NCBI RefSeq assembly: GCF_026262505.1
Contig: NC_067203.1
Location: forward strand, 20,875,411 to 20,939,410
From: Trichomonas vaginalis G3
Lineage: Eukaryota > Parabasalia > Trichomonadida > Trichomonadidae
DNA: 64,000 nucleotides
Direction: 5' to 3'
The notes beneath the pieces are model-generated. The model ran no database searches. It was not told the DNA's origin and was given only the letters and a program-made list of their open reading frames with translations. The position numbers and the translations under genes are program-made. Of this stretch, positions 10,290 through 18,611 are shown in pieces. Each line of letters starts with the position of its first letter. The stretch's first letter is position 1.

Positions 10290-11711
10290 ATGGATTATTA
10301 TTATCCATATTATAAAAATGAAATTTTGAAATATCATAATAGAATAATTTCTAAAATTAAAGACAAAATTAAAAATAATGAATATACAAAGGGAAAAACT
10401 AAATCACAACTTAAACAGTTGAAAGATTTCAAAAATAAAGTATTAACAGAAGAAGATATTGATGAATTATATAATTTATATAATCCTGAGCCACAAAAAC
10501 CAAAGCCGAGGTCTAAAGTAGCAAATGTTCAACAGCTAAAGGAACAAAACACCCGGGTTCTTCAGACCATAAATGATGCACAAGCTTTAATTTATGATTC
10601 ATTAGTTAAACCATATTCAGCCCGACTTTTAAATGAAGATCAACTTTTGGAATTCATCCTTCAACATAAACTCGAAGCGGGAAAGTATATCAAACCTTTA
10701 TATACAGCATATTTAAAACAAATGAATAGAATACATCCAGAATTAATGAAGGAAGGAATGAAATCCAAAATCAAAGCAGATAAAATTAAACCACTTGCAA
10801 CACCAAAACATCCAACGACAGTACCACCTCCTCCTTCAGTTAATCCTTCATCATTCACTTTATTATATCCATTTCAAACATTAAAGAAGCAAAAAGATTT
10901 TAAAAAGGATTTCAAGATATTAAATAAACCAATTGACCCGAAAATTCAACCGTTAAAGGAAAAATTTAGTCACCCTTCATTTGCTCCATATCCATATTCA
11001 TACGAAATCGATCATCTGGAATATTCAAAAGGAAACGTTACTTATTTATTTGCCATTAACATTAACACTAGATATTTATATTGCATTCCAGTGAAAGGGA
11101 AAACAGAACAGGAAACAAGAAGAGCTATTCAATACTTACTAGATCATGAAAGAGTAGATAATATCAGGGGTGATGGTGATAAAGGATTTCAGGCAGCTAT
11201 GGCTCATTATTTCCCACAAATTAATTTTTTCTTTTCATCCTCTCCATATACGTTTCATAATAAAATAGTTGATGCGGTAATGAGAACTCTTAGAGATGCG
11301 TTAGGGGTTAACGGTCAGATATACTGGGATGGAAATCATGACTCCATCATACAACAGTTAGTATATTATTACAATAATACATGGCATAGAACTATAAACA
11401 TGAAACCGGTGGAAATGAAAAATGATATTTCAAAAGAATGGGAATATATTAGAAAGCAAATGGAAAGGTTGAATGATGTTAAACGTGAACAAATTAATTC
11501 GGGGCTCATGAATTTTAAACAAGGGGATAAAGTTTTGATTCATCTCGATTATGGAAAAACTGATAAATCAATGACAAAAAGAAGACGAAGATTTGACACA
11601 ATAGCTGAATTTGTTAGATATATTAACGGCAATGCATTAGTTGAAGTTGACAATAAATTAATAGAAATTCCGATTTATTTTATTACTCCATTATATTTAA
11701 ATAATATTTAA
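10290..11711 (+). CDS. Retroviral-type integrase (Polinton c-integrase)
   Basis: Enzyme expected to insert the element, giving the 6-bp duplication. The C-terminal half shows the RNase H-like integrase core: YEIDHLEYSKG, then RGDGDKGFQAA, then an NKIVDAVMRTLRD helix, followed by WHRTINMKPVEM and a basic SH3-like tail starting FKQGDKVLIHLD. The N-terminal 130 residues are Lys/Tyr-rich with coiled-coil character. Related sequence begins upstream near 10171, and the same gene starts at 63714 in copy 3. It lies directly after the polymerase, as is usual for this family. Confidence 0.9.
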   Translation: MDYYYPYYKNEILKYHNRIISKIKDKIKNNEYTKGKTKSQLKQLKDFKNKVLTEEDIDELYNLYNPEPQKPKPRSKVANVQQLKEQNTRVLQTINDAQALIYDSLVKPYSARLLNEDQLLEFILQHKLEAGKYIKPLYTAYLKQMNRIHPELMKEGMKSKIKADKIKPLATPKHPTTVPPPPSVNPSSFTLLYPFQTLKKQKDFKKDFKILNKPIDPKIQPLKEKFSHPSFAPYPYSYEIDHLEYSKGNVTYLFAININTRYLYCIPVKGKTEQETRRAIQYLLDHERVDNIRGDGDKGFQAAMAHYFPQINFFFSSSPYTFHNKIVDAVMRTLRDALGVNGQIYWDGNHDSIIQQLVYYYNNTWHRTINMKPVEMKNDISKEWEYIRKQMERLNDVKREQINSGLMNFKQGDKVLIHLDYGKTDKSMTKRRRRFDTIAEFVRYINGNALVEVDNKLIEIPIYFITPLYLNNI

Positions 11712-11731
11712 TTTTTTTTATTTCGTAAGAA

Positions 11732-12028
11732 ATGAGTGACAATGAAGCAGTCAAGAGTCCAGACAATGAATATAAAAAGAAACTAAACAGAATTAAATCA
11801 AAAATATGCTATTACAAAAAGAAGCCGCAATGCGGTGGGGCTGATGCCCATAAAACTAATGGAACTGAAAACGATGAAGAGAAGAAGGAAATAATCGAAA
11901 AATTAGAAACTTACCGTTCAATCCTTAAACTGAGTGAAGTAAAAATAAAAGAATTTAATAGAATAAATAAATTGATTGGAAGAGATGAATTTAATAAAGA
12001 TGAATTTTTAAACTCAATCCAAATTTAA
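11732..12028 (+). CDS. Small charged hypothetical protein of Polinton copy 1
   Basis: 98 residues, Lys/Glu-rich, probably helical, preceded by the leader TTTATTTCGTAAGAA. Codons around 11820-11850 derive from a GC-rich double hairpin (see findings), giving KKPQCGGADAHKT in frame. The stop codon shares the sequence TTAA with the stop of the convergent frame at 12025-12189. Function unknown. Confidence 0.55.
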   Translation: MSDNEAVKSPDNEYKKKLNRIKSKICYYKKKPQCGGADAHKTNGTENDEEKKEIIEKLETYRSILKLSEVKIKEFNRINKLIGRDEFNKDEFLNSIQI

Positions 12029-12189
12029 TTTTTATTCCTCTTCGACAACGTCTCTCTTTCCATCATTACTGCATAACCACATTTTCTCAGTTTTAGTGGT
12101 TTGTTATTTTTAGCAAGTTCTCGCATCATTTTTATCATTTCCTCCCTTGTTATGATTCGTGGTAAATTTTGAGCTTGTGGGGTATCCAT
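12025..12189 (-). CDS. Small hypothetical protein, 54 residues
   Basis: Open frame MDTPQAQNLPRIITREEM to KRNKN, basic and mostly helical by composition. It is convergent with the preceding gene and shares the TTAA stop with it. The A/T-rich leader before the ATG (TTTAAATTTTTATTTTTATC on the - strand) resembles other leaders in the element. Function unknown; could be a small DNA-binding protein. Confidence 0.45.
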   Translation of the reverse strand: MDTPQAQNLPRIITREEMIKMMRELAKNNKPLKLRKCGYAVMMERETLSKRNKN

Positions 12190-12285
12190 TTATGATAAAA
12201 ATAAAAATTTAAATTATGCCGTTCTAAAGTTTGTGACAACATGACATTTTGACAACAGTCGGGGAAATAAATGTTTACGTTAAGT

Positions 12286-12313
12286 GACTCAAAGAGTCCG
12301 GAGACAAAGTCTC
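12286..12313. repeat. Double mini-hairpin
   Basis: Two adjacent perfect stem-loops, GACTC-AAA-GAGTC and GAGAC-AAA-GTCTC, separated by two bases. The architecture matches the inserts at 11823 and 60803. Confidence 0.7.
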
Positions 12314-12485
12314 ATGTTTACGTTAATGGTTTCAGGTTATTCAATAATTAATTATTTTTGAAGAACTGAAGGTGCTACCATGTTACCATGTGCTACCAGG
12401 TTAATGAACTTCTCTGAAAAAATGAGACAACATGACATTTAGACAACACAGCAGGATTAATGCAAAAATAAATTCAAATCATACT

Positions 12486-13031
12486 TTATAAAGCATCATT
12501 TACAGGTATTTCATCGTCAGTAAATGAATCCTCATTATCGTTTGGTTCAACCTGTTTATATAATCCTTTCATTTCTTCTTTCAAAACATAACACCATGTT
12601 TGTTTACCGTCTATTCTTCTATGTTTCCTTTCACATTTATCCTTAATGCTCATTTGAAAGTTTTTGTCTTTCATGTCTGATGGTTTGCAGAATAGAGCAT
12701 TTTTACATGTCATACCTGCACACAATTCATCATAATGTGTATTTATCCATACATCTAAAGGATTTGTTGATAATTCAATTAAATCTTGTTTGGCTTCAGT
12801 CATCGGTATGATTCGTACATTAAATGATGAAAGGTCGTAATTGATAAAATATGTTAAAAGGTTATCATAAAATTCCTTAGTGCATGAATCCATCAAATTC
12901 TTGAAGTAATCAAATTGACCCTTGAATTTACCATTAACTCTTAAAACTACGTATTTTCTGTCTCCAACTTCAATTTTGTCATGATTTCTTCGTATATGTT
13001 TTGTCAAACATGAACGTATATGTTTTGTCAT
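12486..13031 (-). pseudogene. SF3 helicase C-terminal-like fragment
   Basis: 181-residue open frame. The segment DRKYVVLRVNGK..YFKNLMDSCTKEFYDNLLTYF resembles the frame at 33886-34317 (DRRYVVVRTSDS, YFDDLAETLTSDFYNHLFSYF), which is the C-terminal part of a D5-like SF3 helicase in copy 2. The first residues (MTKHIRSCLTKHIRRNHDK) come from the intergenic repeat unit. It lacks the ATPase core, so it is a fragment, possibly domesticated as a small gene. Ends acidic. Confidence 0.6.
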
Positions 13032-13399
13032 GATTTCATCGTAATGAGTGTAAATGACCCAAAATATATTTTAGGGTAGAAGGGTAGATCTAACCTCATT
13101 TCTACCCTCTTGCGATTTTCATACGGAATCTCTTCTCTCGGTTTTCCGAGGGAAGCAATCATATGAGGAAATTCTTCTAAAATTTCTTTTGTCTGTTGGT
13201 TTTCAAACCAATGATATGCTTGCTTTGTAGAACGAAGAGTATTCATTATACTTTGCATCTGGTACATGTCATCTTTGACCGAACGAATGAGGCGAAGTTG
13301 TTTGTTATATTGTATGTACTCGTATTCTTCATTTATGGCTTCATGAACGATAGCAGTTGTTGTGTTCTCTGATGTTGACATTACTGTCATTTCATACAA
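13028..13399 (-). pseudogene. KilA-N-like N-terminal fragment
   Basis: 123 residues, with LIRSVKDDMYQMQSIMNTLR and HWFENQQTKEILEEF typical of the front part of KilA-N domains. A related sequence begins at 36968 (- strand) in copy 2. KilA-N is a DNA-binding domain of phages and large DNA viruses. The frame overlaps the next one by four bases and lacks the second half of the domain. Its leader resembles the ACTAAC/TTTATTTT module described at 37756. Confidence 0.6.
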
Positions 13400-13424
13400 A
13401 ATAAAAATAATTTTAAAACTAACT

Positions 13425-13760
13425 TTATTTTTTCTGACTTTCTACTGAATCAGTAACTTTAACTTCAATTTCATCGAATTCAGGAATAGTTAGTTTTTGT
13501 TGCTGAACTTCCGGTAATTTAGGCAAATGGTCTATGATATCTTGCATTTCATAAAGATACTGTTCATTTGTTTCATCTTTCGCACTACAGTCTAAATTAC
13601 TTGTTAAAAGTTCTTGCTTTATTCTTTGTATTTTTGTTTCAAAAGTATATGAAGAAGGAATGAAGTTTTTCATCTCTACCAACATTGACGTAGGATTCAT
13701 GATTAATGAATTTGGTGCCGTAGTTGTTTGAATTGTTGTTGTGCCGATTGTTGAAATCAT
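13425..13760 (-). pseudogene. N-terminal fragment of an unknown copy 2-type gene
   Basis: 111 residues, about 85-90% like the first third of the 304-residue protein at 38659-39573 (shared NSLxMNPTSMLVEMK and QQQKLTIPEFDEIEVK). Preceded on the - strand by the leader module with AAATAAAGTTAG (13784-13822). Gene order here (KilA-N, this gene, KilA-N fragment) repeats the order in copy 2. Function unknown. Confidence 0.65.
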
Positions 13761-13939
13761 ATCTTTTATACAAAATAAAAAAATAAAAATAAAACTAACT
13801 TTATTTCTTCTGTCTTAAGGAAATTCACGAATTCATAACGTATATCACGTTAAACGTTTGTAAATCTTTAGGTTAGAAATGAGGGTAGATATCAGGTTAG
13901 ATCTAACCATCTACCCTAAACATTATTTTTGGGTCATTT

Positions 13940-14225
13940 ACACTCATTACGATGAAGAAGTCTTGACAAAACATATACGAAGAAGTCTTTACATAGAGTT
14001 TACGTTCATGTTTGACATAGAGTTTACGTTCATTACGATGAAATCATGACATAGAGTTTACGTTCATGTTTGACATAGAGTTTACGTTCATGTTTGACAT
14101 AGAGTTTACGTTCATGTTTGACATAAAGTTTACGTTCATTACGATGAAATCATGACATAGAGTTTACGTTCATGTTTGACATAGAGTTTACGTTCATTAC
14201 GATGAAATCATGACAAAACATTTAC
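13940..14225. repeat. Tandem repeats of about 23-24 bp
   Basis: Around eight head-to-tail copies of a unit like CATGTTTGACATAGAGTTTA, alternating with ATTACGATGAAATCATGACA. Related units occur at 25609-26040 and 38150-38400. Not CRISPR: no constant-length unique spacers. Confidence 0.85.
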
Positions 14226-14479
14226 GATAAAATATATTTCCTCCTGCTGTGTTGTCAAAATGTCATGTTGTCTCATTTTTTCAGAGAAGTTAATTAACCG
14301 AGTGACACATGGTGACGTAGTGACACCTTCAGTTCTTCAAAAATGCTTCATAAGTGCCTTCCTCATTAATCCTGCTGTGTTGTCAAAATGTCATGAGGTT
14401 AGAAATGAGGTTAGAAATGAGGTTAGATCTAACCATCTACCCTAAAAATTATTTTTGGTGAATTCAATAAAAATAATGA

Positions 14480-14605
14480 GTTCATTTACTCACAATATTT
14501 TTGTACAAAACAACCCCAAGCTTTTAACTTCTTTTCTGCAGCTTCTAATGCTATCTTTGTTGCATTAATGTAACCATCCTTGTCTCTACGTAAGACTTCA
14601 TTACC
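14480..14605 (-). pseudogene. KilA-N gene remnant
   Basis: Sequence nearly identical to parts of the KilA-N gene at 39749-40411 (the ends encoding AAEKKLKxWG and the RRDKDGY area). Only a short remnant remains, just outside the nested insert's right arm, so copy 2-type DNA extends beyond that arm. Confidence 0.6.
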
Positions 14606-14680
14606 TAATTAATTACAGACATAAAATATATTTAGTTCATTCGGTAAGCCTAAACCCTTTGGGTCAAGTCTCAAGCACAT

Positions 14681-15743
14681 TCAATGAATGTGGTACCATG
14701 CGAATACAGTCACAAATGGTGGCATGTAATCTTTACCCGAGCCTGTTGGATTTGTTGTGAAAGTGTGTGAATGATTACCTGCGGTTCCACAGAAAATACC
14801 TGTGCTTGAATCTACTGGGTCAGTTGTGATATCATATCTATTCATTCCCCATCTATCCGAACCCGCTGCAAGATTTATATAACCTCTTTTTGTTATTGAA
14901 TGTGAATGATTACCTGTTGTGTTTGTAGTTCCTGTATGAGTGTGCGGTGGAAGGTTTGCTTCTTTAATTTTCTTCGAACCCCCTGTTTGCTTTGAATATC
15001 TAGCACAGTATAAGAATTTATCTACAATTCTGCTTCCCATACAAAACCTAAACTGTTGATGGATTTGTTGAGTTCATTGATGTATAAATAGAACCAACAG
15101 GATATAATGTTTGAAGTATTTCATTTTTCATGCTTGTAATCACATCATTTACTTCCGACTTCTTTGCATAATTTTCATCAACATATGTTTTATCCGCTTT
15201 AAGGTCTAAACATCCTGAAACCCATTCTGTATCAGCTTTAACTTTAAAAGTCTCAAATGTCCATTCATGATACCATTCAACCTTTTCTTTAATTTCATTA
15301 TCTTTTTCATCAACATAAACCAAATTTGCCTTCTTATTTAACTCACTATCCACGTATTCCTTATCCGCCTTCTTCATTATGTCGTTTAGGAAACCTTCTA
15401 TGAATTCCTCATTTAAATTAAATCTTCCAATCTTCAAAACTTTAGGAAATGCATTTAATGCGTAATATCTCTGTTCTTCTGGTGGAATTGATGTTATATC
15501 ATCCGTTATTCCTTTAATTTTTGAATTCATAAATAAAATTTCTTTTATATTTGATATCACTGCACCACCTTTGCAAACGAATTCGAAATGTTCATTTTTC
15601 AATACTATCTCCAAATCTCCATATTTCAACCTTTGCGTTTGTTCTGCCGTCTTTGAATTATATGCATATATGGCGTATGTAATGGTCTGAGGGACCTGGG
15701 TGTTTTGTGCCTTAAGTTGCTGTGGTTGCTGTTGTTTAATCAT
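14681..15743 (-). pseudogene. Phage tail-fibre-like spike protein (broken copy)
   Basis: An N-terminal part with KADKxYVDE-type repeats (VDSELNKKANLVYVDE, LKADKTYVDENYAKKSE) typical of phage fibre stalks, and a C-terminal part with PVGSIYTSMN, VDKFLYCAR, TGGSK, LPPHTH, NHSH and YMPPFVTVFAWY. This is the pattern of phage tail-collar and short-tail-fibre tips, where His-rich loops may bind metal. The copy is broken about once. A homologue is at 46100-47829 in the other lineage. By analogy with adenovirus fibre it could be a receptor-binding spike on the capsid; that role is inference. Confidence 0.75.
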
Positions 15744-15767
15744 TTATTATGATTTAAAAATAAATAT

Positions 15768-16394
15768 TTAATCTGTTATCTCATCAGCTATTTTTTCTAT
15801 TTGAAATTGCCATAATATTTCATTCATGAATTCTAAATCACAATCAAATAGGTCAGTTATTCTAAATTTAATATTTGATAAATCTTTTGAATGAAGAATA
15901 AATGAATTCCCGGATAATTGAAACGGATATGATAAAGAAAATGTGTTTAAGTTGATGGATAAAATGTTTTGTATTGATGGGTAAGAGTTAGGGTCTAATG
16001 TTTGATGTGAAAATCTCATTGGGGTATTAACTTTATCACATTTGATTAAAATGAAATTGGAACCGGTGTCAGAATACAAAACATCCCCAACATCTTTTTC
16101 AAAATTTAATATCCCCAACAATGAACGAAGATGAGGAGTACAAAATTTAATTTTCAGCGGGAATTTAATAAGGTTATTTATTTCATCAAGTTCAAAAAGT
16201 TTATCAGGTTTTGATTTAAAATTTTCTTCATACCATACGATAAATGATTCATTTAAATAACTTAAAATCGTGTTAATATCCCATTTCGCTATCACATTAT
16301 TTATATACATATCATACGTTTTTTCATGGTCATCTTTAATAAATGATATATAATCTGAAGGGTCTAAAAGAATGGGATTAAATTTACCACTCAC
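15768..16394 (-). CDS. Candidate jelly-roll minor capsid protein
   Basis: 208 residues in one open frame. The C-terminal region (NSFILHSKDLSNIKFRITDL..FMNEILWQFQIEKI) has the beta-rich FRITD...W.F.I ending seen in minor capsid/penton-type proteins of Polintons and relatives. It sits within the structural cluster between the fibre and the major capsid gene. The leader AT-rich stretch directly precedes the ATG. Assignment rests on pattern and context only; another structural role is possible. Confidence 0.45.
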   Translation of the reverse strand: MSGKFNPILLDPSDYISFIKDDHEKTYDMYINNVIAKWDINTILSYLNESFIVWYEENFKSKPDKLFELDEINNLIKFPLKIKFCTPHLRSLLGILNFEKDVGDVLYSDTGSNFILIKCDKVNTPMRFSHQTLDPNSYPSIQNILSINLNTFSLSYPFQLSGNSFILHSKDLSNIKFRITDLFDCDLEFMNEILWQFQIEKIADEITD

Positions 16395-16497
16395 AGAAAC
16401 GAGAGTAACATTATAAATTCCGCTAACTGTTAAATTTAATTCACAGCTATTATTCGAAATAATATTGATAATTGATATTTTTATTACGATTAAAAAT

Positions 16498-16977
16498 ATG
16501 GTAAAGCGTTATTTTCCAGTGATAAATAAAACTAGAATAAGATTACCTCAAGAATTCATAAATTCAACGAATAAGAAATTCATTCATGTTATAAATTTTA
16601 GTGTTTTCAGAAAATATGAGTCAGTGTCATATTCATCAACAGGTTATATTTCACTTCATTCAAATTTAGTTCAATCAAACCCATATAATGACCATTTCAT
16701 AAGATTTTCAGATGGTATTAAAAATGTAATTGATAGATTAAAATATGAACAGATTGACAATATCGAATTTTTGGAATTTTGGTTTAAATATCCCGATGGA
16801 AAAAAGATTGAAGTTAAAGATAAAGCTGATACTATAACAAAAACAATTACAATGACCGATCCAGATAGTGGGGAACAAAAAGAAATAAAACAAACGATAG
16901 AAACTGGTGAAAGGTCAATTATTATTGATTATGATTCAAAGGATTATTATTCGATAATGTTAATGCTTGAATATTAA
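16498..16977 (+). CDS. Candidate penton-like (minor capsid) protein
   Basis: About 159 residues from the ATG at 16498 (MVKRYFPVINKTRIRLP). The frame is open upstream, but this is the first ATG with the usual T-rich leader. It is beta-rich, ending DIEFLEFWFKYPDG..YYSIMLMLEY in pattern. This compares with the ending FQVWFTTNG..YLELSFIYN of the copy 2 proteins at 40802 and 47848, so they may be distant homologues. The stop shares TTAA with the convergent gene at 16974. Function inferred from pattern and location. Confidence 0.45.
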   Translation: MVKRYFPVINKTRIRLPQEFINSTNKKFIHVINFSVFRKYESVSYSSTGYISLHSNLVQSNPYNDHFIRFSDGIKNVIDRLKYEQIDNIEFLEFWFKYPDGKKIEVKDKADTITKTITMTDPDSGEQKEIKQTIETGERSIIIDYDSKDYYSIMLMLEY

Positions 16978-17315
16978 ATAGCCTTAACAAAGAATTTTTC
17001 AAGTGATATTTTATATTCATCAACTATTTTATTATAAATATCATTATATGTTAAATGAAGTTCAGTTGTTGTTCCGTTCTTTGATATCTTAATTGTGCTA
17101 ATATCCTTTATAGGATTTATTTTTGCAACTGTTCCGCAGCATGAAACCTCATCATCTATGAAAAATTGAATCTTAACGTCTGAATCTTGAACATCACAAA
17201 GAATGGCGATAATGTGAATTAATGATTCATAAGGTAAAATAATTAAACCGGATTGGTCAATTAAATTTATTATTGAATCATAATTATTAATTATTATATC
17301 ACGGTAAATTTTCAT
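16974..17315 (-). CDS. Conserved SCCG-motif protein, unknown function
   Basis: 113 residues containing DDEVSCCGTVAKIN and ending in a helical segment. The C-terminal half of the protein at 31427-32008 in the unrelated-looking copy 2 shows the same layout: helix, DISCCGVSYNVIDKIYV, then a KGGETLNLKY-like strand. Conservation across two lineages within the structural cluster suggests a core virion or assembly role. No known domain recognised. Confidence 0.55.
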   Translation of the reverse strand: MKIYRDIIINNYDSIINLIDQSGLIILPYESLIHIIAILCDVQDSDVKIQFFIDDEVSCCGTVAKINPIKDISTIKISKNGTTTELHLTYNDIYNKIVDEYKISLEKFFVKAI

Positions 17316-17332
17316 TAATTCAGAATTAATGT

Positions 17333-17638
17333 CTATTTTATATGGGTTCTCGATGTTTGATGAAAGAGGTGGGGGTATGTTGGATAAGTGGGAATTTCAA
17401 CAGGTTCTTTACCGGGTTCAGATAAAATGATTGGGTCTCCATCTTCTTTATTTTGCTCCTCCTTTTTCGGTAAGTCACGAGTTAATAAATTTGGTTGAGT
17501 TGCTGACCTTGTTAATTCAGGGCTAACATTAACTTTAACATTTTGAATAATTCGTGATTTATCATCATTTACGTTATAACCAACCGTAATCTCTGCTTTT
17601 GCGTTAGTGTTCTTTTGACTAGTGAAACGTCTTCTCAT
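17333..17638 (-). CDS. Small Pro/Thr-rich hypothetical protein
   Basis: 101 residues, starting MRRRFTSQKN, with KAEITVGYNVNDD, then a Pro/Glu-rich disordered stretch (EPVEIPTYPTYP). It precedes the SCCG gene. In copy 2 the SCCG protein has a comparable N-terminal extension (KNRSVSVSKGL..KEQPTYPEVS), so the two genes here may correspond to one gene there. Function unknown. Confidence 0.5.
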   Translation of the reverse strand: MRRRFTSQKNTNAKAEITVGYNVNDDKSRIIQNVKVNVSPELTRSATQPNLLTRDLPKKEEQNKEDGDPIILSEPGKEPVEIPTYPTYPHLFHQTSRTHIK

Positions 17639-17671
17639 TTATATTCGAATAAAAAAAATATATTTAAACTT

Positions 17672-18571
17672 TTATTTTGCTGGAACTTTTGAATCTATTA
17701 TTCCCTGTATTTGTTCATGAAGTTGATTTTTAGCTGTTTCATCGAAATTAATAGACCGAATATATTCATTAATTGTATTCTTATAATCATCTGATTTCTC
17801 AAATTTTCTTTTATCTGATTCCTTAACTAAATCATAAGTTAAACCTCGTTGCTGATATAATGGTTTCTTAATTAAATCTTTGAATGCTTGAGATAAAGCA
17901 CCTGATGCAATTCTTGCTACTATAATTGGTTGGAATTGCTGTTTAAGTTCATCTTTAACATTTGCGAAAACTGGATCGAATAAAGCAACTTTAAAGAATT
18001 TCTTAGCTGAAATTTCAGGTCTAATATTTGCATATTGACCATCAAACTGGTTAGAATATCGTGGTAATCCATCCGGTCCCTCTTCAATAGCATTTAATTC
18101 TTCATTGAAATAAGAATATGGATTATGACGGTATGAATTAATTGGACCGTTTTCACCTTCTTCAATGTATTGTTTAACAGCTTTTCCATTTTCATCAAAT
18201 TGCATAGGATAACGTTCATTATATGCTTTACGTTTAGGATAATCAGTTATAGTTAATTTGTAACCATTTATGACTTTAATATTACCTTGACCATCAGTAA
18301 CGAAAACTTCATTTATACCATCAGGTTTTCCATTTGGACCCGTAATGTCTGCTTCGTGTGCTTCCCAATTTGGACCATGACGTTTGGCATATGCTTGAGC
18401 TTCTGGTAATGTTAAAACGTTTCTCATTTGTTTAACATCTTTTTGAAGACCAGCAACAATATGAACTAATTCTTTCATTCCATCAGGAACTTTCATAGTT
18501 CTATTATATACACCCTTTTTGTTTGTTCCTTGTTTTAATGGAACCTGTAGAAGATTTGCCATTTCTGTCAT
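17672..18571 (-). CDS. Polinton structural-cluster protein ([11 protein letters not shown] type)
   Basis: 299 residues. The centre reads [19 protein letters not shown] then [14 protein letters not shown], a Gly/Asp-rich repeat followed by a motif I associate with virion-linked proteins of Polinton-like viruses. It lies between the packaging ATPase and the SCCG gene on the same strand, with short T/A-rich spacers. A possible link to the C-terminal part of the large copy 2 protein at 26163-29426 could not be confirmed by eye. Virion or assembly role is inferred. Confidence 0.5.
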   Translation of the reverse strand: MTEMANLLQVPLKQGTNKKGVYNRTMKVPDGMKELVHIVAGLQKDVKQMRNVLTLPEAQAYAKRHGPNWEAHEADITGPNGKPDGINEVFVTDGQGNIKVINGYKLTITDYPKRKAYNERYPMQFDENGKAVKQYIEEGENGPINSYRHNPYSYFNEELNAIEEGPDGLPRYSNQFDGQYANIRPEISAKKFFKVALFDPVFANVKDELKQQFQPIIVARIASGALSQAFKDLIKKPLYQQRGLTYDLVKESDKRKFEKSDDYKNTINEYIRSINFDETAKNQLHEQIQGIIDSKVPAK

Positions 18572-18611
18572 GTTTAATTATAAATAAAAAATAAAAATTA
18601 ATTATAAAAAG

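Larger units (their letters stand above)
12349..14349. mobile_element. Nested insert with about 110-bp inverted ends inside Polinton copy 1
   Basis: A left arm at 12349-12465 (TTTTTGAAGAACTGAAGG inward to GACAACACAGCAGG) is repeated in inverted orientation at 14240-14349. Between them lie three - strand open frames related to genes of the copy 2 lineage (helicase tail, KilA-N, an unknown gene) and a block of short tandem repeats. No transposase is visible, so it is either a non-autonomous passenger or a piece of a related virus-like element. A further copy of the inner end motif lies at 14366-14398. Gene content interpretation is inference; the inverted ends are seen directly. Confidence 0.7.

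Noticed and set aside
13080-13110. Telomere-like TTTAGGG/CCCTAAA blocks in the intergenic modules
   Set aside because: The heptamers occur singly within a longer palindromic module and not as tandem arrays.
13940-14225. CRISPR-like array of regularly spaced short repeats
   Set aside because: Units are contiguous tandem repeats with minor variants, no unique spacers of constant length, and the genome is eukaryotic.
15768-16394. Adenovirus-type maturation cysteine protease, expected in a Polinton
   Set aside because: I looked for the His..Asp/Glu..Cys pattern in all unassigned frames of copies 1 and 2 and did not find a convincing one, so no protease is annotated.
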